Assembly: GCA_021734255.1 (NCBI GenBank)
Contig: JAIPJM010000010.1
Span: 1 to 64,000 of the forward strand
Reading direction: 5' to 3'
DNA length: 64,000 nt
Source of the DNA: Fidelibacterota bacterium
GTDB lineage: Bacteria > Fidelibacterota > UBA8477 > JABMPR01
Under the pieces are notes generated by a model, which was given only the letters and a program-made list of their open reading frames with translations, was not told the DNA's origin and did not search any database. Below, piece after piece: positions 1-10,500 of the stretch; position 1 is the first letter of the stretch; the number at the start of each line of letters is the position of its first letter. The position numbers were made by a program, and so were the translations under genes.

Positions 1-64
1 GCGCTTCCAATGCTACCTTTGCTTTGAATTTAGGGCTGTGGTTACGTCTTTTTCTCTTTGTCAT
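1..64 (-). CDS. IS3-family transposase OrfA, N-terminal fragment (cut by window edge)
   Basis: The minus strand has an ATG at 64-62 preceded by AGAAGGAGG, a strong Shine-Dalgarno. The visible 21 residues begin MTKRKRRNHSPKFKAKVALE. The basic start followed by the SPKFKAKVALEA-type motif is the classic beginning of the helix-turn-helix OrfA of IS3/IS911-type elements, which binds the terminal repeats and is fused by frameshifting to the DDE-catalytic OrfB. Only this start is in the window. Identification rests on the conserved N-terminal motif and on the matching terminal repeat just upstream. Confidence 0.8.
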   Translation of the reverse strand, partial: MTKRKRRNHSPKFKAKVALEA

Positions 65-134
65 GGTGTCCTCCTTCTGGACTCATATTAATCCGGAGTT
101 CACACCTAAGCCACTGTCCAGTTTTTGGGGTCCA
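1..134 (-). mobile_element. Left end of an IS3-family insertion sequence (partial)
   Basis: On the minus strand the element appears to begin at position 134 with TGGACCCCAAAAACTGGACA, the usual form of an IS3-family terminal inverted repeat of the IS2/IS51-like type (5'-TG start, C-rich block, then an A-rich stretch and TGGACA). About 70 bases inside it is a strong ribosome binding site and the start of a typical orfA. The rest lies outside the window. The usher reading frame enters the element without a stop, so the insertion looks to have happened inside that gene. The exact terminus and any target duplication cannot be confirmed without the other end. Confidence 0.75.
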
Positions 135-1688
135 CCTCTTATCCTCATCAGGTAGTTGTGACCAGGAGAAGGTGCTCCTACCCGTAAAGTTCATGCCCTT
201 GTAACTAAAAGGATAAAAATAGCTGGACGTGAGTTGGTGGATATAGCCCCGGACATTATATAGACTTTGCGCATTATAGTAGGTATAGTCACTGTTGAAT
301 GATGACCCATTGGCAGCCGTTCGTCTGATCGTCAACTTGTAGTATTTGCTTAGCACGGCATCCAGTCCCACAAGAACACCACTGGCTAGTCGGGAGGAAA
401 GTTTGCTGTAGAATACCGGTTGATCCTGATTATTCCCTTCAACATACTCAACACCGATGCCACCGGTTAGCCAGTTTTTCAGACCCATTGAAACAACACC
501 AGAAAAAACTTCGTGTTGCTCGTTCCAGGGCAAACTTGAGGAAGTCAGACGACCGGCCCCGACCTGGTATCTCACCTCTTTAACCGGTAAAAAATTAAAG
601 GGGATCTGTATTCTTCGATCAAGCTCAATAACCCGCCCCTGTCTGGCAAATATCCTGATCTTAAAGTCGGATTGTCCATAACTCAGGGGGATCATAAACC
701 GGTAATAGCCCACATCATCTGATTTGATCACATCCACCAGACGATTGTCCTGATAGAGTTCAATTTCAGCTTCAGGTTCTGTCAGTCCATCCAGAACATA
801 GGAATCATAGGTCCGTTTTGGGACCAGGGGTTCATTGGTCGCCTGAACACCCAGGTAGGTCTGATTCAATAGCCCGATGGTGCTCTGTTGACCGACAGTA
901 GCTGATGAGAACCAGGGCCGGGATTCATCGACATAGCGCCACCTAAAATTTGAGGCAGACAGACGTCCTGTGGTCCGGTTAACAGTAGAGAGGATACTTC
1001 CTTGCACATCACCAAATGCCAATTCCCCGCCTAAACCAATGTTCATGTTTACGTACCGGTTATTCTCAGAAATGGCAGTGTAAGCGGAATAATCGATGAA
1101 TGCGCCATCGGCACGACTGGGTTGTCTCCCCAGGAGCAGATCATAATTTTCATCCGAGACAACGGGATTATATCTCTGTCTGAGCTCCTCTTTATGGCGT
1201 CTGGTGTAGCGGGCGATGATGGGCAGATCCTGGGGTGCTTCTAATCTGATCGTCAGACGTGAAATATCAACATCCACGCCCAGTCCAAAAATTTCCCTGA
1301 ATAATTTTGGACTGATATAGTAGTCGATCTCCTTCACACGGAAGTCATGTGCGTTCAGTGTCCAGACCTGGTCACCAAGCTCTGCATAAAACCGAGAGAA
1401 ATCGATGTGGTAACGATTATCCTCTTTTAAGTAGTTCCCCTCAATTGAGAAACTGCTGGGATCCAGTTCATAATTAATGGCGAAGATATCGAAGAGTTCT
1501 GTCAGGGGTAGGAAGAATGTTTCACCATCATAGTAGGCGACGATGATCTCATCGATGATTCCATTGTAGCGGAGGGAGAGATACACTTCCTCTTCATACG
1601 TCTCAACCGTATCTTTTTGGAACCAGAAACCTCCAAAAAGCTGACTAGAGAGAAGAAAAAATAGAAGGAAATACTTACTTGTTGACAC
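42..1688 (-). CDS. Fimbrial usher-like outer membrane protein, C-terminally truncated by IS insertion
   Basis: The protein has a signal peptide (residues 1 to about 19), an N-terminal domain, and a beta-rich middle. Residues about 290-360 hold a plug-like Ig fold of the type found in ushers and carboxypeptidase-regulatory domains (for example AEIELYQDNRLVD, then GYYRFMIPLSYG), followed by barrel strands. Ushers form the outer membrane pore that assembles chaperone-delivered pilins. It starts directly at the stop of the PapD-like chaperone gene (shared position 1688), as expected for a chaperone-usher pair. Genuine usher sequence ends around residue 518 (position about 135); the last 30 residues are read from IS3 DNA. 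Ushers are normally about 800 residues, so roughly the last third is missing here and the protein is probably non-functional as written. Confidence 0.7.
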   Translation of the reverse strand: MSTSKYFLLFFLLSSQLFGGFWFQKDTVETYEEEVYLSLRYNGIIDEIIVAYYDGETFFLPLTELFDIFAINYELDPSSFSIEGNYLKEDNRYHIDFSRFYAELGDQVWTLNAHDFRVKEIDYYISPKLFREIFGLGVDVDISRLTIRLEAPQDLPIIARYTRRHKEELRQRYNPVVSDENYDLLLGRQPSRADGAFIDYSAYTAISENNRYVNMNIGLGGELAFGDVQGSILSTVNRTTGRLSASNFRWRYVDESRPWFSSATVGQQSTIGLLNQTYLGVQATNEPLVPKRTYDSYVLDGLTEPEAEIELYQDNRLVDVIKSDDVGYYRFMIPLSYGQSDFKIRIFARQGRVIELDRRIQIPFNFLPVKEVRYQVGAGRLTSSSLPWNEQHEVFSGVVSMGLKNWLTGGIGVEYVEGNNQDQPVFYSKLSSRLASGVLVGLDAVLSKYYKLTIRRTAANGSSFNSDYTYYNAQSLYNVRGYIHQLTSSYFYPFSYKGMNFTGRSTFSWSQLPDEDKRWTPKTGQWLRCELRINMSPEGGHHDKEKKT

Positions 1689-2512
1689 TAAAGTTTAGTA
1701 AAGGAACCCTTTGCGGTCACCGTTTCAATAGGAATGATATCAGAATCAGGGACATCGGCTCGTCCACTAAAGAAACTGATCTCATAATCGTAACTACCCA
1801 TGGGGAGATCAGTGGCATCAAAATCGATCCGGTGCCACCCATCATTGAAGATAGATATATATATACGTTCATTCTTGACGATATCCCCCAGAACATCGTA
1901 CACTTTTACAGCCATGGTTCCCAGGAATGGTGAATTACCCAACTTCTCATAGCCCGCAATAATGCGTACGGATTCATCACTCACGACTGGTCGAACATCG
2001 GTGATCTCTATTCCGCAATCCAGTTCCCCGTGTTTATAGTAAACAGATGTGATCTGGTTGAACTGAAGGTTGATCTGGGCTGTAATTCCCCCGGGTTGTG
2101 TATCACCGATTGATGGGCTGATCGCACTGGACGTGGTGATCATGCGAGTCCAGTAAGTACCTGAGTCCAGGCCACGTGGTGCTTTTGCCGTAATACGTAT
2201 TGTCTGCCGTGCACCTGCTTCCAGGATAAAACTCTTGGGAAAGCCCCTGATCCACCCGGCAGCCGAATGCTCCTGGCCCGGAATGGTATCACCATATGTC
2301 ATGGTCATATTCCCATTTTCATCGGTGATCGGATATCCGAACTCCCACCGCAATTTCACTTCCTGGGCTGTGGCAGAGGTATTCATAATAAGCAGCGTCT
2401 CAAATCGACGTTTACTGTCAATAAACAAAGATGTCGGAGAAATGGTTACTTGTGCAAAAATGTTTGCAGTAAAAACCAAGATCAACAGGACTATAATAAG
2501 TTTCTTGTTCAT
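1688..2512 (-). CDS. PapD-like periplasmic pilus chaperone
   Basis: 274 residues with a clear signal peptide (MNKKLIIVLLILVFTANIFA, then Q). The start of the mature protein (TISPTSLFIDSKRRFETLL) and the region around residues 100-125 (AGARQTIRITAKAPRGLDSGTYW) match the two characteristic stretches of PapD-type chaperones: the N-terminal strand carrying the conserved phrase about resisting denaturation, and the strand leading to the basic cleft. Its expected job is to hold pilin subunits in the periplasm by donor-strand complementation and pass them to the usher encoded immediately downstream. It is somewhat longer than enterobacterial PapD (about 220). The pilins it serves are most likely the three DUF4402-type proteins upstream. 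The call is by motif and context. Confidence 0.75.
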   Translation of the reverse strand: MNKKLIIVLLILVFTANIFAQVTISPTSLFIDSKRRFETLLIMNTSATAQEVKLRWEFGYPITDENGNMTMTYGDTIPGQEHSAAGWIRGFPKSFILEAGARQTIRITAKAPRGLDSGTYWTRMITTSSAISPSIGDTQPGGITAQINLQFNQITSVYYKHGELDCGIEITDVRPVVSDESVRIIAGYEKLGNSPFLGTMAVKVYDVLGDIVKNERIYISIFNDGWHRIDFDATDLPMGSYDYEISFFSGRADVPDSDIIPIETVTAKGSFTKL

Positions 2513-2617
2513 CGAATTAGACTCACTCTCATATTGTTATCCAAACTTAATAGACAATGGCATAATATATTAATGAAAAAATGGCTTAAAACCATGGACT
2601 TAGTGAGAAACAGAGCC

Positions 2618-2647
2618 AAAAAAAAGACCGCGATATACGCGGTCTTT
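2618..2647 (-). terminator. Rho-independent terminator after the DUF4402 pilin gene
   Basis: On the minus strand, GACCGCG (2644-2638) pairs perfectly with CGCGGTC (2632-2626) around a 5-base loop and is followed by eight T residues (2625-2618). It lies 22 bases past the stop codon of the DUF4402 gene. It should insulate that gene from the chaperone-usher genes further downstream, or attenuate read-through into them. Confidence 0.85.
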
Positions 2648-2669
2648 CTAGAGTATTTAACCGAAGATG

Positions 2670-3188
2670 TTAGTTATAAACAACATTCACTTCGATATCG
2701 CCACCACCATTAGTCACATTGTCAGAGGCATATGTACCAGACGGCTGTGATGTCAATGTACCGAGGTTTCCACCCAACCAGAGCTTATGTGTGGATCCAC
2801 CCAAGGTTACGGGATTTGAAATAGCGATCGCAGAAGCCTGTGTCGTTGCATGTTGTTTCAGATCTGCGGTAAACGTCATTGTGTTCGTACCATCACCAAG
2901 CGTGGTCGTTGCCGACGTCAAGGTAATATTTACGCCTGCACCACTCTGACCTGTGATCGTAAATTCACCAACGGTTGGTGTATTTACATCAGTATGGCTT
3001 ACACCAGTTGGATCAATGATCGGTGTTGATGTAGCGGAGATATTTCCAAAATCAACATCTGAAACTTTGGCGATACTCAGTGCAGCCTGCACAACAGCAT
3101 CAACAACTGCTGTGGCTGATTCCTGTGCAAACGCACCGCTGGATAAGCCTAAAGTTAATACGATTGTTATGATTACCATTTTCTTCAT
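2670..3188 (-). CDS. DUF4402-domain pilin-like protein (probable major subunit)
   Basis: 172 residues using the ATG at 3188, which is preceded by GAGGGAAG and begins a clean signal peptide (MKKMVIITIVLTLGLSSGA, then FA-Q). A longer in-frame start at 3227 would put 13 polar residues before it and is unlikely. The mature protein has the DUF4402 pattern: DVDFGNISA near the start, GEFTITGQSGAGVNITLTSA in the middle, and a C-terminal strand ending VNVVYN. DUF4402 proteins are commonly encoded beside PapD-like chaperones and ushers and are thought to be fibre subunits. It has its own upstream spacer and a strong terminator, so it is an independent, probably highly expressed unit. That is why I suspect it is the major subunit; this is inference. 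Confidence 0.75.
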   Translation of the reverse strand: MKKMVIITIVLTLGLSSGAFAQESATAVVDAVVQAALSIAKVSDVDFGNISATSTPIIDPTGVSHTDVNTPTVGEFTITGQSGAGVNITLTSATTTLGDGTNTMTFTADLKQHATTQASAIAISNPVTLGGSTHKLWLGGNLGTLTSQPSGTYASDNVTNGGGDIEVNVVYN

Positions 3189-3486
3189 TTTACTTCCCTC
3201 ATTCCCTTTGTTATTCCAATTTTCCAATTTTCTTCTCTCTCTTCACTTCCAATATAGAATTGGATTCGGTTTTCTCAATAAACTATCAATCAATAGTACA
3301 AATGGCATGCCAAAGACTAAAACAACTTATAATATATTGATAATATTGAGATTATATCCATCTAGCTTCATCTATTTTCAGTCCGAACAGTCATAATAAT
3401 ATTACAACATCCTTAATAAACGACAACTAATTGTGACAAAAAGGGTCCAACCAGCGAAGCGAAACGATTTTTCTACCATCCTTGAA

Positions 3487-4035
3487 TTAATCATAGATGA
3501 CTTCTAGATCGACATCTGCCGAGTAGGTACCGGCGTCAATATTGCCAACATTCAAGGTTCCATAGATATACAGATAAGCAGTCGCTTCTGCTGGCGTGTG
3601 ATGTGAACTCGGAGGCGTGGGCGGTGCACCGGCCGGTCCAGATTCACGTTCTCGCATCTGGAAACGGGCGGTGCCACCCGTGCTGGTCACAGCCTGGTTG
3701 ATGTCATTGACGCCCTTATTCGCATACGCAAAATTCAGGGTGAATGGGATCACATCTGAGGAAGCACCCGTATGGATCAGGTTGGCCGGTGCGGTAAGCG
3801 TCACGATAACATCCATTTCTTCATTCCCGGTGATGGCGAACACCCCCATGCCAGCATCCCCAAGATTGATCTCAGTCAATCCCGTACCAGAAATGATGGT
3901 CCCAAAATCCATGTCTTGATCCTTGGTCGCATTCAGGCTGCTGGAGACGTGCACACTGAAGGTGATTACCTGGGCAAGCGTGCTATTCACCAGAATTGCG
4001 AGTGCAATGATCAAATATGTCAAGTGCTTAAGCAT
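3487..4035 (-). CDS. DUF4402-type pilin-like protein
   Basis: 182 residues with a signal peptide (to about residue 21, STLA-Q). The pattern matches the neighbouring DUF4402 proteins: DMDFGTIISGTG near residue 42, GMGVFAITGNEEMDVIVTL in the middle, and a C-terminal AGTYSADVDLEVIYD strand. Its ATG (4035-4033) shares a base with the stop of the preceding gene (4035), so the two are translationally coupled in the adhesin operon. The likely role is a minor subunit or adaptor of the same surface fibre. Annotation is by pattern; no closer function can be given. Confidence 0.7.
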   Translation of the reverse strand: MLKHLTYLIIALAILVNSTLAQVITFSVHVSSSLNATKDQDMDFGTIISGTGLTEINLGDAGMGVFAITGNEEMDVIVTLTAPANLIHTGASSDVIPFTLNFAYANKGVNDINQAVTSTGGTARFQMRERESGPAGAPPTPPSSHHTPAEATAYLYIYGTLNVGNIDAGTYSADVDLEVIYD

Positions 4036-4532
4036 CAGTTATAGTCTACCTCAATTACAAAATCTCCATCATAAGAACCAGGCACCAGGTCCTTTAAACT
4101 GAATTCACACCCAATCCATAAATAATACGTACCAATACTGCTCAAGTTGACCGTCATTGGATTGGTGGTGAATATCTCTGAGGCACTTTGATTGTTCTCG
4201 CCATTCCCACTGATGTTGTAATACACATTCAATGGAATATCCGATGCAAAATTTGTCATCTCAACATGTGCTGTGAAGGCGATCTGAGCACTGGCATTTT
4301 TCTGCCCTGATATGAGGATCAACCCTGCTCCCTGGTCACTTCTGGGATCCAGTCTGAGCATGTCCTCCGTGGGAATGATCATGCCAACATCGATATTGGA
4401 CAAGGTGACCATTTCGATATAGTCCTCAACAGTCGCGGTAATGCGAGCAGTTACGGTAGGTGAATCCGACTGAGCAAGACCCAGTGTCGAAAATAAAACT
4501 AAAAGTAATAATATGTTGACTGTTCTAATCAT
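4035..4532 (-). CDS. DUF4402-type pilin-like protein
   Basis: 165 residues with a signal peptide (to about residue 20, LGLA-Q). The mature part follows the DUF4402 layout: VTLSNIDVGMIIPTED where the family has its VDFG-type motif, GAGLILISGQKNASAQIAF in the middle, and a C-terminal GSYDGDFVIEVDYN strand. It is more divergent at the first motif than its two neighbours. The start codon overlaps the stop of the giant adhesin gene (4-base ATGA overlap), which strongly suggests co-translation with the adhesin. A tip or anchor role linking adhesin and fibre is possible but is only inference. Confidence 0.65.
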   Translation of the reverse strand: MIRTVNILLLLVLFSTLGLAQSDSPTVTARITATVEDYIEMVTLSNIDVGMIIPTEDMLRLDPRSDQGAGLILISGQKNASAQIAFTAHVEMTNFASDIPLNVYYNISGNGENNQSASEIFTTNPMTVNLSSIGTYYLWIGCEFSLKDLVPGSYDGDFVIEVDYN

Positions 4533-7500
4533 CGTAAAAGAATCATCTTCCTGGTAAAACTTTTGTTACCAATCTGCAAACGACAAAAATACAATCCACT
4601 ACTCTGCTCTGCCCCAGACCAGTGAACCGAATACTTCCCTGCCGGATAGGTCTCATTTTCAACCACGTGTTCGATCTCCCTGCCAAGCATATCATATATT
4701 ACAAGATCCACTGCTCCCTCCACAGGCAGGTAAAATGGAATGGTGGTCCCATTATTGAAAGGATTGGGGAAATTTTGGTCAAGTCCAAAGGTTCTCGGTA
4801 TTTCCGGAAATGCATTACCTGGATCGATACGCAGGAGAAAGCGTGGGGATTCTGTTCCTGACTTCTTTAAAATGTTAAATGCCTGGGTATCAAGTAGTTG
4901 TCTGGCAGGACGAAGGCTATTCAAGGGTCTAGCCAGTGATCCATCCAGATCAAATTCATAGTAGGAGTCAGCCAAAAGATCGATCTGATCGCCTGTTTCC
5001 TGATCGATGAGGTAAACAGACCATTCCTCGTGAAGGGCATCTATTCTTGGCCAGCTAAGCCTGAATGTACCGCTTAAAGGCGTGGTTTCCGAATACCCGC
5101 CAACATAGACTGGCAACTCGATAGGTAACCCAAATCGATAGGGCTGGTTCTGAATGGCGAGCAAATGATCATCAATACTTTCTGTATACAGCTCCAGATA
5201 GGTTTCTGTCGGCGGTACCAGATAGTGGGCGTCAAGGCGATCTTTACGCATGGACCCATCCTCTGTGAACTGGATGTGTGTCGTCGCTCCCAGGGTGTCA
5301 GACTCTAAGAGCAACATGATCTGCGGCATAGCTGAGCTTGGCTTATAGAATGCCCCCCCCGTTGTCTTGGCCGTTTTGGGTACCTTGAGGATCGGGCTTG
5401 TAGTATTGGCTTTCACCCAGAATCCCTGGAAGGGCATGATCAGTCCATTCCCCAATGATCCAGTGCTACCATTCCAGGTGAGATACGCACCTTCACCGGA
5501 ATTGGCGGTCACGTCCCAAACGTAGATCACATTATCCACATTCCTTTTTGTCCACCCCGCATGATCCCAATCAATGGTGGCACAGAAGGGGTTACCAATG
5601 AGATTCCAACCTGTGTCAGCTAACGCTGTGTAGGTGACCCCAAAATCAAATTCACCACCAGTTCCTTCTGCCTCAGTTCCAGCCGCATCAATCGTTACCG
5701 GGAGGGATTGAGAATAAGCTGCTTCACCAGGGATGGAGCCAAAGACGTAGACAAAAAGACCCCGGCCAGGTACGGTTACATCTGTTGTGGTATCCGGCTT
5801 TCTCCACCGCTGATTATCTGTTCCTGCATAGGTCTCATCATACCAGAGCACAGACGGACTGCCTGAGGCTGAATCCGAGCCCCCATATCCCTGAGAGAAA
5901 ATCTCATCAAACATATCACCGTAGGTCGAGGCCACCGGCGAGGCCAGCAGACGCCAGCCCGTCCCTCCGGTAATCTCACGTTGGGCTTGAATCGTTCCGG
6001 ATAAAACATTTTTTGTATTCGCCAGGAGCGATTTACCTGACTCCAGAATAAGACTACCGCTCTTTAATGTGAGTGTATCCGTGATGGTGATATTATCAGC
6101 GACTTCCACACCAGTGGAATTATCTATTGTCACATTGGTGAAGGTCAGTGGACTGGTTATATATTGACGTGAGCTACCGTCGAATTCCACATATTTAATA
6201 TTACTGGAGGCAATACCCATATTACCCCCAATGCGCAACGTATCGGTTCCACTACCATTCAGGTCACCCCCACCCAAAATATCACCATTTACGTCAAATA
6301 CGATCCCACCAGAGAGGCTTAGATCCGCTCCAGATTCGATGGTGAGTGAAGAGATCTCCACGCTATCCGTAGAGATTATGGGGTACCGGGTTCCGTCTGC
6401 AGGCGTGCCAGGAATGAGAATAGCATCTGAACTAATGGGCACTGTCCCTGCATCCCAGTTTACCAGGGTATCCCAGCGTGTTGTATAGGGCAGCGCCCCA
6501 GGATCACTCTCCCAGATATTGGTATAGGCGTTAAAATTTACTGTGGCGTTGTCTGTCATGGCATTCCCATTCAAAACACCAGTGATGACCGCCTGGACGA
6601 TGGAGGATGAGGACTGTAGTTCCTGTGAATAGGTCCCATCGCCATTATCAACAACTGCCCCCAAGAGGGTTCCGGCTGTGCTGATCAAATTCACCGTCTC
6701 ACCGCCTGTTGCATGGTTATTTCCTCCGGCATCCTTGACCTGCACTGTGATCGTTGACGTGCTGACAGCATCATTCTCAAGAACTGTCGGATTTGCAGTG
6801 ATCGTAGAAGTCTCCTCACTGGCAGGTCCTGAAACAATGGAAAAGGTATTACTGACCCCTGCAATTTGACCTGAGGTATCGGTAGCGGTTATTGTGAAAC
6901 TGCCAATGGTATTGATCGAAACGGTATCCGGCGACAAGACACCTTTTGTAAAAATTGGAGTGTCACCACCACCCGTACTCAACGTACCTGAAGAAGTCAG
7001 AGTTACCGTACTGAGAAAATTCGTATCGACTGAAGCTGTGCCATCCACCGCTGAGATCTTGATATTGAAGGGTACACCAGCTGTTTGAGTGAGGATATTC
7101 CCCCCACTGACCTTCTCCACCAAAAATGTTGTATATTGTCCAGGATTTGTAATGGTGATCGTATCACTGAATGCCGTATCCAATCCGGTACTGGTTGCCG
7201 CCAAAACAAAGGTACCGGAGGTATCAATGGCCAGATCAGTGAAAGCAACCTGTCCGTACGCATCGGTAACAAGACTTGAATCTCCCTCAAGACCTGCAGC
7301 GGCCGGAATCTCATATACCAGGTTCATATTAATGGTTGTCCCAGATGCTTCGATGGTGTTCCCATTGGCATCTTGGATCTCTGCTGTGATCGTGGGCGTC
7401 AGTGCTTCGTGTTTTGTGCCACTTGTCGGCGGATCTTGATTGTATATCACTGCTGAGGGGCTTCCAGCAATCATGGTGAGAGTCCCATAATTGGTAAGAT

Positions 7501-10500
7501 CCCCACCACCTGTTGTTCCAATATTCGTAATATTGCCCGCATTGGGTATGATCCCTGTTGTTGGCCGAACGCGTAGCCCGCTGACAATGATCTCCCCCGG
7601 GGCACTTGATGCGTTGGAAGCTGCTGTGATAGTAAATGTTACGCTTGTATCATCACGGGTTGTATAAGTGCAGTTGAGTGTTGTTGAGGCTCCATATGCA
7701 GGCTGCACGGTTATAACCGGATCTGCACCGCCGATATCCCACTCAAATCCATCAGGAACTCGTAGTACACCTGTTCCACTGACAGCCAACTGCCCGGCAT
7801 AATCCTCTGTTACGCGGGGGCCCGTTAGCGTTGTCCAGTTTGTTGTACCTGCATCATCAGCGGAGATCGCTTCACCACCTGTCGCAGGTTCAAGTAGACG
7901 CACACTGATGGCATATTTATCGGAAATATAGTCTTCGACCTGAATACGTTCAGCGTCCAACAAGTGGCGACCATAAAGGATGACCTCAGTGATCATCCCA
8001 TCCCAGGTCCCCTCTGGACCTTCACCCAGCATTACGGTTAAAGCGTTGGAAATGGTGCCTGTTGGAGGAGATCCGGCATAGGACACACTATTGAGTACAC
8101 CATCAATGTATATACGCCAGGTATCACCGCTTTTCCAGTCCAGACAAACAACCTGAGGATCAACCGATTGCATGCTATGGTGACTTTCCATCTCGTTGGC
8201 AGCCACATCGCTGAGGACGGCAGTTTTGATCACATCCAGCTCAGTGCTGTTATCACCTACGGCATCATAGCGCAGGGAGAAATATCGATCGCCGGGATTG
8301 TTGGTCTCCACCATCCAGAATCCATTGTCGGTGGACGTCACATCCGATTCCAGGACGAAAAAGATCGTAAATTCCGTCAGTCCGTTGATGTAAGTGGAGC
8401 CATCGGCATCTTCCATATCCGTATTGGCAACCACCCATTCCAGAGAGCTTTCATTATTGAGACTGGTGACACTGGATCTGAACACTGGTTTTTTCACACC
8501 AGCCAGGAAGTCCCGCCCATTCCCGCTCTGGTCTTTCCACAATTCAACATCATCGCCATCTATGGCTTCAATGGTTCCAGCTACATCAGTGTAGACACCC
8601 GAAGTGGAATTCAACCACAGGTCTAGGTTTGAGATGGTGGCAGGAATTCCTGAGGCGATCAGGCGATAGACCGACGTACTGGCAACCTGACCATCATCGT
8701 AGGCAATGAACGTTAGTGTCCTTGTGGGTGTATGGGAATTCACTGCCACATTTTCATAGATCACCGAGCGTATAGCGCTTTGGTACACGCTTAGTGATTT
8801 CAAACCGGCAATAACCAGCTTACCAACCCCTCTGTACCAGGTTCCGCCGAGCCCATAAATGGCAGAATATCCAAGACTGTCCTCATTGACAAAATAGTTG
8901 CTGGTTATTTGTATGGTGAGGCTATCTAGCTTTGTATCATCACCGTCTAAGACAAGGATCGAGTCAGTGATGGATATGGCACCATCCCCTTCGTTGTACA
9001 CGATGACCGATTCTTCCAAATCAGCTAAAACAGGCGCATCATTCACTGCAGTGACAGATAGGTCGCGAGTCTGAGTATTACTGTGAGCCTCTCCATCACT
9101 CACTTTGAATTCGATGGTTCGAACAGCCATATCATCTGGGTCAGGATTCAAGTTGTCGTAGGTCACTGATCGCAATGCGCTCTGGTATTCAGCAACCGAG
9201 GCACTGCCGACCAGGAGGAGTTCACCAGAAACACTACTCCAGGTTGAGGTGATCCCATAAACTGAAGTGAAATCCAGAAAATCCTCACCATTCACATAAT
9301 TATTTGAGATAGTCACCCAGGCCGTATCAAGATAATAGTCATCTGCATCACTGATAGCCAGGGTGCTGGTGATAATGGTTTCTGGGTCGCCATCCGTATA
9401 GGCAATGGTCGTTCCTTCAATACTGCCCAATACCGGTGGACTATTGGTGGCACCAATCGTGATGTCTCGTGTCACTATGTTACTATAACCATCACCATCA
9501 CTCACGGAAAAGCTTACCGTTCGGGTCAATGTATCGGGTGAACTATTTATATTCTGGTATTTCACCTCTTGCAAAGCCGAGGAGTAATCCGCTAAACTGG
9601 CATTCCCTGTAAGCTTCATCAATCCCAGACCACCATAGTAAGTCCCGGTTATCCCGTAGTTGTTCGCAAAGATCAGCGTATCCTCAGAACGGAGGAAATT
9701 TGCAGTAAGCTCAATTTTTGCACTGTCCAAATTGAACTCGCTGTAGTCGTGACAGGTCAAGCTGTTTGTCATTATAGTTGCTGGGTCGTCTGCCTGATAC
9801 GAAAGGGCGATGGTCTCAATATCTGTCAGAGTAGGCAGCTCATTGGTCGTGCCTACCGTGAGAAAAGTTCCAGGCGAGGACATATTGGCATATTCTGTTG
9901 CGATCCAATCAGGTGTTACCGCGACACTGCAGATCCTGACCTCGTCTATGAATCCATTCCAGGAGCTGGTGGGACCATCTTTGGAGCCTTTACCGATAAG
10001 CAGTTTTGTATTCTTGCTGGTCAGACCTAATTTGCTGTTCGCCCAGCTATAATTATCATATCCGCCGTTGATATAAAATCTTGTTGTATCGCTTTCAACA
10101 TGCGTCAGAACCAGGTACTGCCAGGTCGTATCCGCTGAAGCATTGCTGGATTCATGTCTCAGTTTGTTGTTGTTACCTGTATTCATGGAGGTACGGTAAA
10201 CATTGGTTCCGCCCCCCCTTTCTCCAGCAGCATCCTGGCGGATCATGAGGGCAGCATCGGCTCCATCCGGATCATCGCCATAGATCAAACCCATGTCAGA
10301 ATTAAGCACATTGGCTCTAGCCCAGAGCGAAACCGTTAAGCTATCCAGGTCATTCAGATAATTTCCTGCATTTACTTCCTCCAGATCGTCACCATTGCCA
10401 TCAAATTCACGACAGGCCCCGATCATACCGGAATCACTGGTTGCCGTGTTGCGATTCAGCAAGGTATTCGAGCCCGAGGAGGCATCTGTCAGATCTTCAA

